Source: Pelagibacteraceae bacterium AG-390-C22 (GTDB taxonomy: Bacteria; Pseudomonadota; Alphaproteobacteria; Pelagibacterales; Pelagibacteraceae). Taken from it: 64,000 nt of DNA. The stretch covers positions 1 through 64,000 of the forward strand of contig QCGX01000006.1 in assembly GCA_003278125.1 (NCBI GenBank). Reading direction: 5' to 3'. The translations under genes were made by a program, and so were the position numbers. The notes below the pieces were generated by a model that made no database searches, had not been told where the DNA came from, and saw nothing but the letters and a program-made list of their open reading frames with translations. Within the stretch, counting starts at the first letter, position 1. Every line of letters starts with the position of its first letter. Positions 55,535 to 64,000 of this stretch are shown here, in pieces.

Positions 55535-56984
55535 AATTTTCTTCTATTAATTGGTTCAATAGTCTCACCCCAAATCCAGTTGCACCCCCTGAATTTAAAG
55601 CACCTCCATATTTTGAAAAAGCCATTCCAGCTATATCTAAGTGAGCCCAAGGAGTTTTATTTAAAATAAACCTTTGTAAGAATTGAGCTGCAGTTGTTGA
55701 TCCAGCTCCACCAACATAATTTATATTTTGCATATCTGCATTTTTAGAGTTCATAAGCTTATCATAATTTTTATGTAAAGGCATTCTCCACAATTTTTCC
55801 TCAACTTTTTCTCCTGCATTTAAAATTTGTTTAGATAGTTTGTCATCGTTAGAAAAAAGTCCGGCATATTCTGATCCTAAAGAAACTATGATAGCGCCCG
55901 TTAGGGTTGCTAAATCAACTATAAATTTTGGCTTAAATTTTTTTTCAGTAAAAGTTAATGCATCTGCTAAAACCAATCGACCTTCTGCATCTGTGTTTAA
56001 CACTTCAATAGTTTTACCACTATAAGATTTAACAATATCTCCAGGTCTTTGAGCAACTCCACTTACCATGTTCTCCACAAGCCCTACAACTCCGACGGCA
56101 TTAATTTTTGCTTTTCTTAACGCTAAACTCTTCATTAAACCGACTACTGCAGCAGAGCCTGCCATATCATAGGTCATGTCTTCCATAAATCTTGCTGGTT
56201 TTAATGAGTAACCACCAGTATCAAAAGTAACTCCCTTTCCAACAAAGGCTAATGGTTTAGAATTATTTTTTGCCCCGTTCCATTCCATTGTTACAAGATA
56301 TGAACCTCTAATACTGCCCATACCTACTCCGAGCAAGGCATTCATACCAAGTTTTTTTAATTTTTTTTCATCGTATATATTTACTTTTAAACCGTCTTTT
56401 CTAAGAGAGTTTAATCTTTTAGCATATTCATCTGGATGCAGAATATTTCCTGGCTCAGAAACTAAATCTCTTGCGTAAAACGTTCCTTCTTCCAAGGCTT
56501 TGAATTTTAATTGATTTTGAGCTGAAGGTTTATTTTTACTTCCTAAAACATTTATAGAAATAATTCTTGTTTCTTTTTTCGTTTTATATTTTTTGAATTC
56601 ATAAGATTTTAATTTAAGTCCATGAAGAAAATGGCCTATAAGGTTTTCATGTTTGCCTACTACACTATCTGAGTTTATAAAATACTCACTGTTCTTCCCA
56701 TAGTTTACACGTCCGTAGAATTCGGCACCTAAATTTTCTATATCAAAGGTTTTAAAATCTTTTTTGATTGAAATTAAAACTATCTTTTTTTTTGAATTGA
56801 CCTCAAAAACAAACATATTTTTTTTCAAATCGCTAGTTTTTAGCAAATCTTTTATGTAAGAAAACTCTGAGCTAGAAAGGTATTTTTTCAAACCATTAAT
56901 ATTAAATTTTTCATCAGCAAATAGGACATTATTAGCTGAAGATTTGCCGATGTTTTTGTTTGAAAAGTTAATTTTTATAGACAT
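55527..56984 (-). CDS. pepA: Leucyl aminopeptidase (M17 family)
   Basis: A 485-residue cytoplasmic metallo-aminopeptidase. VGKGVTFDTGGYSLKPA holds the lysine and aspartate of the two-metal site, and the signature NTDAEGRLVLADAL the remaining Asp and Glu. The N-terminal 160 residues are the variable macro-like domain. It degrades peptides; in some bacteria PepA also binds DNA, with no sign of that here. It diverges from lptF across 132 bases of AT-rich DNA in which I see no further gene. Confidence 0.97.
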   Translation of the reverse strand: MSIKINFSNKNIGKSSANNVLFADEKFNINGLKKYLSSSEFSYIKDLLKTSDLKKNMFVFEVNSKKKIVLISIKKDFKTFDIENLGAEFYGRVNYGKNSEYFINSDSVVGKHENLIGHFLHGLKLKSYEFKKYKTKKETRIISINVLGSKNKPSAQNQLKFKALEEGTFYARDLVSEPGNILHPDEYAKRLNSLRKDGLKVNIYDEKKLKKLGMNALLGVGMGSIRGSYLVTMEWNGAKNNSKPLAFVGKGVTFDTGGYSLKPARFMEDMTYDMAGSAAVVGLMKSLALRKAKINAVGVVGLVENMVSGVAQRPGDIVKSYSGKTIEVLNTDAEGRLVLADALTFTEKKFKPKFIVDLATLTGAIIVSLGSEYAGLFSNDDKLSKQILNAGEKVEEKLWRMPLHKNYDKLMNSKNADMQNINYVGGAGSTTAAQFLQRFILNKTPWAHLDIAGMAFSKYGGALNSGGATGFGVRLLNQLIEENYE

Positions 56985-57116
56985 AAGTTTTAAATAAATA
57001 AAGTTGAGAGGTATATATGTTCAAATATATCATATTTCAATGGAAAATTCATTATAGTGTACTATCATAGGTTGAGTTTTGGTTAAAGTTACATTATTTT
57101 AACATATCAAATTACA

Positions 57117-58256
57117 ATGCTACAAAACAAAATTTATCAAAATTTTATTAAAGAGATACTAAAAACATTTTTTGTTATACTTTTAGGGCTCACCCTAATT
57201 GCCTGGACAGTAAGAGCAGTTAATTTTTTAGATCTTATTGTTGAAAGTGGCTATTCTATCTCCAATTATTTTCAATACTCATTTTTAAATTTATTTGGTA
57301 TTTTGACAAAATTTATACCTCTAGCTTTCTTGTTATCTTTAATAATTTTTATAGTAAAGCAAATTCAAGAAAAAGAATTTATAATATTATGGACCTCTGG
57401 AGTAAAAAAAATAAAAGTAGTAAATCTTTTTTTTCTAGTCTCATGTTTTGTTTTAATATTATATATTTTTTTTTCAACTTTGATAACTCCTTTAGCTTTA
57501 AACAAATCTCGCTCAATAATTAGTCAAAATAATTATAATTCATTTTTGCCTACTATAAGAATTCAGCAATTTAGCGATTCCTTTGAAGGTTTTACATTTA
57601 TAGTAGAAAAAAAGATCAAAAATAATATAGAAAAAGTTTTTATTCATGATAATTCCAATACATTAAAAAATTTAACATCAGAACAAGATGAAAATTCTTC
57701 AACTACAATCGTTGCTGAAAATGGTGTAGTTGAAGAAAAAAAAATGATTTTATTTAATGGCCAAATTATTTCATCGAGAAGAAATAATAGTAAAAATGAA
57801 ATCATTAAATTTGAACAATTGAACATAGATTTAAAGAATCTTCAAACTGGAACGATTAAACAACCAAAATTACAAGAGACTTCTACCCTTAAATTATTTC
57901 AGTGTATTAATGACTCAGTAAATAAAAGTGAAATTAACTGTAAGGAAAATGCAAAAAAAGAAATTGTTACAGTATTAAATAGAAGAATTGTACTTCCTTT
58001 ATATATTCCGATTATAGCTCTTTTATGCTCTTTTTTATTAATTAAAACTAAGACACAGAGAAGTCTTTTTTTAAACAAATATAGTATATTTGTTTTAAGT
58101 TTTTTAATATTGCTTTATGCGGAACTAATCATTAGGTACACAGGTATATCAAAAACTATTGGTGTTTTGTTTACTATCTCTCCAATAATTCTGATTCCAA
58201 TAATATATTTATTATTAACTTTTAAACTATCAAGAGAGTCTATCTATAATGAATAA
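57117..58256 (+). CDS. lptF: LPS export permease LptF
   Basis: A 379-residue inner-membrane permease of the LptB2FG exporter that pulls lipopolysaccharide from the membrane. There are three transmembrane helices at the N-terminus, a beta-jellyroll periplasmic part (about 130-280), then three more helices. The coupling region LGLTLIAWTVRAVNFLDLIVE is typical. It overlaps lptG by 8 bases. Its presence with lptG and lptD shows that the cell exports an LPS-like molecule. Confidence 0.92.
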   Translation: MLQNKIYQNFIKEILKTFFVILLGLTLIAWTVRAVNFLDLIVESGYSISNYFQYSFLNLFGILTKFIPLAFLLSLIIFIVKQIQEKEFIILWTSGVKKIKVVNLFFLVSCFVLILYIFFSTLITPLALNKSRSIISQNNYNSFLPTIRIQQFSDSFEGFTFIVEKKIKNNIEKVFIHDNSNTLKNLTSEQDENSSTTIVAENGVVEEKKMILFNGQIISSRRNNSKNEIIKFEQLNIDLKNLQTGTIKQPKLQETSTLKLFQCINDSVNKSEINCKENAKKEIVTVLNRRIVLPLYIPIIALLCSFLLIKTKTQRSLFLNKYSIFVLSFLILLYAELIIRYTGISKTIGVLFTISPIILIPIIYLLLTFKLSRESIYNE

Positions 58257-59337
58257 AGTTTTATTTAATTATTTATTTACTGGCTACCTAAAAAAAATTT
58301 TAGTAGTAATCTTTTTAGCTTATTGTTTTGGGATAATATTAAATTTATTTGAAGAAATAGAATTTTTTAAAAATCTAGACTCTTCAATTTTAATACCTTT
58401 ATCCCTTACAGCATTATATGTCCCTAATATAATTATTAAATTACTTCCTTTTATAATCTTTATTTCGAGCATGTGGTTTTTATTAGATCTAAGAAATTCT
58501 ACAGACCTTCTAACTATGAAAGTTTTTGGATATTCAAATTTTAAAATTTTTTTTATAATAGCTTTAATGTCTTTTATATTTGGTTGGATAATATTATTCG
58601 CTTTTAACCCAATAACTTCAACTATGATGAAGTATTACGAGCAAACAAAATCTAAATTTTCCCGAGATATAGATCACTTAGTCTCAATTAACAAAAATGG
58701 TTTATGGATTAAAGAAAATATCAATGGTGGGTACAGAATAATTTCTGCAGATGAAGCGAGGAATAATATTATTAAAAACGTATTAATTTTTAATTTAGAT
58801 GAAAATAATGTTCTAACTAGTAAAATTTACTCAAAAAAAGCAGATATATCAGAAAATAGATGGGGTTTAACTGATGTAGTTATCAATAAATTTGAAAATG
58901 GAATAAATGTCGAAAATTATTTAAATGAATATTCAATATTATCAAAATATAATTATGATAAAATTACAAGTTTATTTAAAAATTTCGATACAATGTCTTT
59001 CTTAGAATTATTATTGAATTATGATGACCTTCTTAGACAAGGCTATAACAAAATATATCTAGATCAAAATCTAAATTCTATGCTATCTATGCCTTTTTTC
59101 TTATTTATCATGACCTCTCTGGCTTCAATATTAACCATGAATACTCTTAAAAAATCAAATAATTTTGCAATTATAATTGCAGGTCTTGTTGCTTGTGTAG
59201 CTATTTATTACTTTAAAGATTTATCCTTAGCACTAGGTCAAACTAACAGAATATCTTTATCATTAGCAGTTTGGATACCAGTAGTTACTCTAGGATTATT
59301 TAGTTCAATCGGAGTTTTACAAATAAATGAAAAATAG
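58249..59337 (+). CDS. lptG: LPS export permease LptG
   Basis: A 362-residue partner of LptF with the same 3+3 helix plan. FGIILNLFEEIEFFKN and SSMWFLLDLRNSTDLLTMKVFG are conserved coupling segments. A periplasmic domain (about 125-255) precedes the last helices ending at LGLFSSIGVLQINEK. It overlaps lptD by 11 bases. LptB, the ATPase, is not in this window. Confidence 0.92.
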   Translation: MNKVLFNYLFTGYLKKILVVIFLAYCFGIILNLFEEIEFFKNLDSSILIPLSLTALYVPNIIIKLLPFIIFISSMWFLLDLRNSTDLLTMKVFGYSNFKIFFIIALMSFIFGWIILFAFNPITSTMMKYYEQTKSKFSRDIDHLVSINKNGLWIKENINGGYRIISADEARNNIIKNVLIFNLDENNVLTSKIYSKKADISENRWGLTDVVINKFENGINVENYLNEYSILSKYNYDKITSLFKNFDTMSFLELLLNYDDLLRQGYNKIYLDQNLNSMLSMPFFLFIMTSLASILTMNTLKKSNNFAIIIAGLVACVAIYYFKDLSLALGQTNRISLSLAVWIPVVTLGLFSSIGVLQINEK

Positions 59338-61636
59338 AATAATTATTTTTTTAACATATATATTTTTTTTTGTACCAGTATTAGCTGAAAATCTTAATAT
59401 TGAGTCCTCAATTATCACAGTAGATAAAAAAACAAGAATTACTATTTTTAAAGATCAAGTCTCTGTTAAAGATGAAAAAAATAATCAACTTTTAACAGAG
59501 TCTGCTGAATATAATAAGGACCTTCAAATATTAAAAACATTTGGAAAAACTACAGTTATGACTTCAGGAGGCTTTACTATAGAAGGTCAAGACTTTTTTT
59601 TTGACAATAATGAAAATTATATAAAATCAGATAGCCCAGCAACTGTTTTAGATTTAGAAAAGAACAAAATTTACTTAGATAATTTTAAATACTCAACTTC
59701 AGATGGTTTCTTTAAATCAGCTGGAAAAATAGAAGTTATAGATTCTAAAAATAATAAATACAACTTTTCTCAAATTTATATAGATGAAAAGAAAAAAGAA
59801 ATTGTAGGAACTGATTCTAAAGCATTTCTAAATCAAGAAGACTTTAAAATCAGCAAAGATAACAAGCCTCGTATTTTTTCAAACACTGTTAATATGTATG
59901 AAGAAAAAACTAAATTTACTAAAAGTATCTTTACATTATGTGATTATAGAAAAAATGATAAATGTCCGCCATGGTCAATACAAGCTAATGAAATGCTTCA
60001 CGATCAAAAAAAGAAAACAGTTTTTTACGATAACGCAGTAATAAAAGTTTATGATTTTCCAATTCTTTTTCTACCAAAATTGTCACATCCTGACCCTACT
60101 GTGGACAGAAGATCAGGTTTTTTGGTTCCGTCATTTTCTGACTCTAAAAATCTAGGATCAGGTTTTGATATTCCTTATTTTTGGGCCTTAGGAAAAGATA
60201 AAGATTTCACTTTGAGAAATAATATTTTTGCTTCAGAAAATCCTTTATTCTTAGGCGAATATAGACAAGCATTTAAAAAATCAAACTTAATTTTAGATTT
60301 TGGTTACACAGAGGGTTATAAAAAAACTTCAGAAACAAAAAAATCCGGAGATAAATCACATTTCTTTTCTAAATTTGTAAAAAATTTTAAGGGAAAAAAT
60401 AACTCTAGCAATAGCGTTGAACTTACAGTGCAAGAAGTGTCAAATGATAAATATTTGAAATTATACAAGATAAAATCAGACTTAGTTGATTATGAAACAG
60501 ATGTTCTTGAAAATTCTTTAGTTTTCAACAGAGAAAGTGAAAAATCTTTTTTAGGTTTTAAAGCAAGCGCATATGAAACATTAAAAGATAATTACAATGA
60601 CAAATATGAATATATTTTACCAGACGTTATTTATGATAGAAATTTATTCGCTAGTAATAAATATGGAAGTTTAGATCTTACTTCAAATTTAAATGTTCAT
60701 AACTATGATACCAATAAGTTTACAAAATTTTTTGTTAATGATCTAGATTGGAAATTTAGAACTAACATTTTTACATCTGGCCTAAAAGGGAATTGGATAG
60801 GAAAATTAAAAAATGTTAATTATGAAGCCAAAAATACAACTGAATATAAAGAAGAAACAGAAACAGAATTATTCGGAGCTCTTGGTTATCTAGGTAAAAT
60901 TGATCTTTTTAAAAATGATAACAATAATAATTACCTATTAACTCCTAAAATGCTTTTAAGATATTCCCCAGGAAGCATGCGTAAAGATAATAGTAGTTTT
61001 AGAATAAATAATAAAAATATATTTAGTTTAGATAGATTGAACTCTTATAACAATTTTGAGAATGGTCTGAGTACTACTGTTGGATTTGACTATGAAGTCA
61101 AAGATAATGACAAAGAGTTTAATTTTTCTATAGGTCAAATAATAAATAAAAAAGAAAATAAAGATATGCCTTCTTCTTCAAGCTTAGATGAAAAATTGTC
61201 TGATTTGGTAGGTAATACAAATATTAAAATTAACAATAAATTAGATTTTAATTACAATTTTGCTTTAGATCAAAACTACAAAGATTTAAATTATAATGAG
61301 ATGGGATTTAATGTTGATTTAAATCCTATTAAATTCGATATAGATTATCTTCAAGAAAAAAAACACATTGGTAACCAAGAATATTTCAAAACTAGTGCGC
61401 AATATTTAAAAGGTGATAATGGGCTCTTTGCTTTTGAAATGAAAAGAAATATAGTTACGAATTCTTCAGAATATTATAATTTAAGTTATGAATATCTAAA
61501 TGATTGTCTTAGAGCAGGCTTAGTTTATAGAAGAGAATTTTATAATGATTCTGAATTAGAGGCAGAAAATTCATTGATGTTCAAAATCACATTAACTCCT
61601 TTTGGAGATATTAAATCGCCCTCTTTTAACAAATAA
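59327..61636 (+). CDS. lptD: LPS-assembly protein LptD
   Basis: A 769-residue outer-membrane barrel that inserts LPS into the outer leaflet. The signal peptide is about residues 1-20 (ends VLAEN). The OstA-like jellyroll follows (about 25-210), then FPILFLPKLSHPDPTVDRRS, the barrel entry motif, and many alternating strands to the C-terminus. Cysteines occur in CDYRKNDKC and near YLNDCLRAG and could form the maturation disulfides. It lies directly upstream of the SurA-like gene, which folds outer-membrane proteins. Confidence 0.9.
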   Translation: MKNRIIIFLTYIFFFVPVLAENLNIESSIITVDKKTRITIFKDQVSVKDEKNNQLLTESAEYNKDLQILKTFGKTTVMTSGGFTIEGQDFFFDNNENYIKSDSPATVLDLEKNKIYLDNFKYSTSDGFFKSAGKIEVIDSKNNKYNFSQIYIDEKKKEIVGTDSKAFLNQEDFKISKDNKPRIFSNTVNMYEEKTKFTKSIFTLCDYRKNDKCPPWSIQANEMLHDQKKKTVFYDNAVIKVYDFPILFLPKLSHPDPTVDRRSGFLVPSFSDSKNLGSGFDIPYFWALGKDKDFTLRNNIFASENPLFLGEYRQAFKKSNLILDFGYTEGYKKTSETKKSGDKSHFFSKFVKNFKGKNNSSNSVELTVQEVSNDKYLKLYKIKSDLVDYETDVLENSLVFNRESEKSFLGFKASAYETLKDNYNDKYEYILPDVIYDRNLFASNKYGSLDLTSNLNVHNYDTNKFTKFFVNDLDWKFRTNIFTSGLKGNWIGKLKNVNYEAKNTTEYKEETETELFGALGYLGKIDLFKNDNNNNYLLTPKMLLRYSPGSMRKDNSSFRINNKNIFSLDRLNSYNNFENGLSTTVGFDYEVKDNDKEFNFSIGQIINKKENKDMPSSSSLDEKLSDLVGNTNIKINNKLDFNYNFALDQNYKDLNYNEMGFNVDLNPIKFDIDYLQEKKHIGNQEYFKTSAQYLKGDNGLFAFEMKRNIVTNSSEYYNLSYEYLNDCLRAGLVYRREFYNDSELEAENSLMFKITLTPFGDIKSPSFNK

Positions 61637-62581
61637 ATGGAAATAAAAAAAAATCTAAAGATTCTTTTCATTATAATCTTACTAAATATTGGAACTAATT
61701 CATTTGCATCAACAAAAAATAAAATAGTTGTAAGTGTTGAAAATCAAATAATCAGTTCATATGAGTTAAAGAATAAAATAAAAACAATACTATTTCTAAG
61801 TGACCAAAACTTAAGTCAAAAAAATATTGATTTTACAAAACAAATAGCGTTACAACAACTAATTGATTATAAATTAAAAAAAATTCAAATAACAAAATTT
61901 AATATTAAATCAGACAATAATATTCAGACTAAGAATCATTTAGAAAGCCTATCTTCAAAGTATGAGACAAATATTGATGGAATGAAAAAAATTTTTAAAA
62001 ACAATAATCTTGATTTTGAACTGTATGTAAATGAAATTGAAACTGAATTTAATTGGCAAAAATTAATTTTCCGTACTTTTAGAGATAAAATTACTTTAGA
62101 TAAAAATGAAATAGATAATGAGTTAAATGATCTATTAGAAACCAAAAGTAATCTTCAAGAATATGAATTAGCAGAAATTGAAATATCATTGAAAAATAAT
62201 TCAGATGACAAAAATACTATTATAGAAGTTAATAACCAAATTGAAAAAATTGGATTTGAAAAAACAGCAATAAAATATAGTATGTCGACCACATCTTTGG
62301 ACGGTGGAAAAATAGGTTGGATAAACTCTAAATCTTTATCAAAAAAAATTTTGACTATTTTGGATAAAATGAAAATCGGTGATATTTCAGAGCCTATAGT
62401 ACAAACAAATACTGCAACTATAATAAAGTTATTAGATAAAAAAACTATAAATCTTAACGAAATGGATCTGAATGAATTAAGAAAAAAAATAGTCAACAAT
62501 AAAAAAAATGAACTTCTAAGTCTTTATTCTAACAATTATCTTTCAAAAATAAAGAATAATGCTCTAATTGAAATAAGATGA
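61637..62581 (+). CDS. surA: SurA-like periplasmic chaperone / parvulin isomerase
   Basis: 314 residues with a signal peptide (about 1-25, FIIILLNIGTNSFAS). A SurA N-terminal domain (about 28-160) precedes a single parvulin-like domain, TTSLDGGKIGWINSKSLSKK with GDISEPIVQ. E. coli SurA has 428 residues and two parvulin domains, so this is a shorter form. The lptD-surA-pdxA-rsmA order supports the name. It overlaps pdxA by 4 bases (ATGA). Confidence 0.85.
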   Translation: MEIKKNLKILFIIILLNIGTNSFASTKNKIVVSVENQIISSYELKNKIKTILFLSDQNLSQKNIDFTKQIALQQLIDYKLKKIQITKFNIKSDNNIQTKNHLESLSSKYETNIDGMKKIFKNNNLDFELYVNEIETEFNWQKLIFRTFRDKITLDKNEIDNELNDLLETKSNLQEYELAEIEISLKNNSDDKNTIIEVNNQIEKIGFEKTAIKYSMSTTSLDGGKIGWINSKSLSKKILTILDKMKIGDISEPIVQTNTATIIKLLDKKTINLNEMDLNELRKKIVNNKKNELLSLYSNNYLSKIKNNALIEIR

Positions 62582-63543
62582 AGAAAAAAATTATTATAGT
62601 AGCTGGTGATCCAAATAGTATTAACTCTGAGATAATTTCAAAAACTTGGAAAGCAGTTAATACATCTATTAAAAGAAAGATATATCTAATAGGCAATTTT
62701 AATTTGATTTATAAACAATTTAAAAAGCTTAAACGTAAGGTTACAATTATTAAAGTGAAACAATTAAAAGATCGCTCTTCTCCAAACAAATTAAAAATAA
62801 TTGATATCCCTTTAAATTTTAAAAATCCATTTAAAGTCTCATTGCAAAACTCAACAAAATATATAACTGAGTCTTTTAATTTAGCTCATAAATTAGCTCA
62901 AAATAAGAAAGTTAAAGGATTAATCAACTGTCCTATTGATAAAAAATTATTAAATAAGTCGAAAAAAATTGGTGTTACTGAGTTTTTAGCATCAAAAAAT
63001 AAAATAAATAAAGATTCTGAAGTAATGTTTATTCATAATAAAAAACTCTCGGTTGTGCCAATTACAACTCATATAAATATTAAAAATGTATCAAAAAAAA
63101 TAAATATAAATCTTATAATAAAAAAAATGAATACATTACAAAAAGATTTTAAAAAACTATTTGGTAAAAGCCCTAAAATTGGAATTTTGGGCCTTAACCC
63201 TCATAATGCTGAGTTAAACAGTAATTCAGAGGAGGTGCGAATAATTAATCCAGCCATACTAAAACTTAAGAAAAAAGGATTTTATGTGGAGGGCCCCTTA
63301 TCAGCAGACACTTTGTTTATAAATAATTATAAAAAATATGACGTTATAGTTGGAATGTATCATGATCAAGTTTTAACACCTTTTAAATCTCTATTTCAAT
63401 TTGATGCTATTAACATAACTCTTGGATTAGATTACTTGCGAGTATCTCCAGATCATGGGCCTGCTAAAGATAGAATTAATAAAAATACAGCTAATCATTT
63501 GAGTTTGTTAAGTTGTGTTAAGTTTATTAATAGTCTTAATTAA
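62578..63543 (+). CDS. pdxA: 4-hydroxythreonine-4-phosphate dehydrogenase
   Basis: A 321-residue dehydrogenase of pyridoxal phosphate synthesis (DXP-dependent route). IVAGDPNSINSEIISKTW opens the fold; the signature MYHDQVLTPFKSLF holds metal-binding His and Asp, and RVSPDHGPAKD the last metal ligand. Slightly shorter than E. coli PdxA (329). The stop overlaps the rsmA start (TAATG). Confidence 0.95.
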   Translation: MKKKIIIVAGDPNSINSEIISKTWKAVNTSIKRKIYLIGNFNLIYKQFKKLKRKVTIIKVKQLKDRSSPNKLKIIDIPLNFKNPFKVSLQNSTKYITESFNLAHKLAQNKKVKGLINCPIDKKLLNKSKKIGVTEFLASKNKINKDSEVMFIHNKKLSVVPITTHINIKNVSKKININLIIKKMNTLQKDFKKLFGKSPKIGILGLNPHNAELNSNSEEVRIINPAILKLKKKGFYVEGPLSADTLFINNYKKYDVIVGMYHDQVLTPFKSLFQFDAINITLGLDYLRVSPDHGPAKDRINKNTANHLSLLSCVKFINSLN

Positions 63544-64000
63544 TGCGCTACGCAAAAAAATCTCTTGGGCAAAACTATTTAACAGATTTAAATATAGTAA
63601 AAAAAATAGTCAATTTAACAAAAATTTTTAATAAAAATATTTTAGAAATTGGTCCTGGTAAAGGAGCTCTCACAGATGAAATCTTAAAATATAAACCAAA
63701 ATCTCTTATGTTAATTGAGAAAGATGATAACCTGACAAAAGAATTAAGATCAAAATATGCAAATAATAAAAAAATAACAATTTATAATAAAGATATTCTT
63801 AAATTTGATTTTGAAAAAAAATTAAAAGAAAACTCTATTATTTTTGGGAATCTTCCTTACAATATTTCTTCTCAAATACTGGTTAAAATAATTAAATTCA
63901 AGAAATGGCCTCCTAAATACTCTGACATAATTTTCATGTTTCAAAAAGAGTTAGCAGAAAGAGTCGTTGGAAAATTACATACATCAAAATATGGAAGATT
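63543..64000 (+). CDS. rsmA: 16S rRNA dimethyladenosine transferase (partial, 3' end outside window)
   Basis: The first 152 codons of RsmA/KsgA, which dimethylates two adjacent adenosines in helix 45 of 16S rRNA. AKKSLGQNYLTD opens the chain; ILEIGPGKGALTDEIL is the SAM site, LIEKDD the second motif and FGNLPYNISSQIL the NLPY catalytic motif. It ends at the window edge after KYGR. Its ATG overlaps the pdxA stop as TAATG. Confidence 0.96.
   Translation, partial: MRYAKKSLGQNYLTDLNIVKKIVNLTKIFNKNILEIGPGKGALTDEILKYKPKSLMLIEKDDNLTKELRSKYANNKKITIYNKDILKFDFEKKLKENSIIFGNLPYNISSQILVKIIKFKKWPPKYSDIIFMFQKELAERVVGKLHTSKYGR

Noticed and set aside
1-64000. CRISPR array, IS element, prophage or integrase
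   Set aside because: No regularly spaced repeats, transposase, integrase or phage structural genes were found on either strand.

Overview
The window reads as a stretch of a free-living marine SAR11-type alphaproteobacterium ('Candidatus Pelagibacter' or a close relative). The evidence is very low GC, Lys/Asn/Ile-rich proteins, extreme compaction, and alphaproteobacterial markers: NDUFA12 next to DUF2155, an MJ0042-type zinc-ribbon membrane protein, DUF2066 next to hda, and a complete suf operon led by iscR. No gap between genes exceeds about 155 bases. I saw no IS element, prophage, CRISPR array or rRNA. The organism assignment is inferred from these features, not from a database match.

Layout. 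1-2979: nuoA-E for respiratory complex I, minus strand, nuoE cut by the window edge. 3121-3283: tRNA-Asp and tRNA-Val. 3372-7403: a small surface-glycan block with a zinc-ribbon membrane protein, a three-domain sugar-modifying fusion and a GT17 glycosyltransferase. 7410-13189: lon, clpX, clpP, tig, followed by tRNA-Leu. 13296-24828: a larger glycan island. It holds a membrane GT-C-like protein, a GtrB-like transferase, a complete set for GDP-D-glycero-D-manno-heptose (gmhA, hddA, hddC-gmhB fusion), nucleotide-sugar tailoring genes and a WecA-like initiating transferase. 24829-27246: an EamA transporter and glnA. 27247-34220: iscR-sufB-VOC-sufE-sufC-sufD-sufS-sufU-sufT-sufA.

34352-43080: a hydrolase, anmK, tyrS, an AsmA-like protein, prfB with a programmed frameshift, and mrcA. 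43235-50037: RNase E/G, thiS-thiG, aroQ-accB-accC, DUF2155, NDUFA12 and a stand-alone C-terminal domain of class II ribonucleotide reductase. 50034-56984: aspS, hda, DUF2066, purM-purN, ndk, pepA. 57117-64000: lptF-lptG-lptD, a SurA-like chaperone, pdxA and the start of rsmA.

The best candidate for an undescribed system is the operon at 16838-23729 with its convergent partner at 15660-16841. Heptose-nucleotide synthesis is combined with a ColD-like PLP dehydratase (His in place of the PLP lysine), a minimal two-subunit thiamine-diphosphate enzyme lacking the usual E1 C-terminal regions, a cobalamin-type radical SAM protein, an RmlC-like epimerase and an SDR epimerase. By analogy with yersiniose-type pathways this could make a deoxygenated, carbon-branched GDP-heptose or hexose. 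That product is inference; the gene content is seen directly.

Nine of eleven convergent gene pairs overlap at their stop codons, five of them through a 4-base palindrome (TTAA or CTAG) that supplies both stops. This leaves almost no room for intrinsic terminators.
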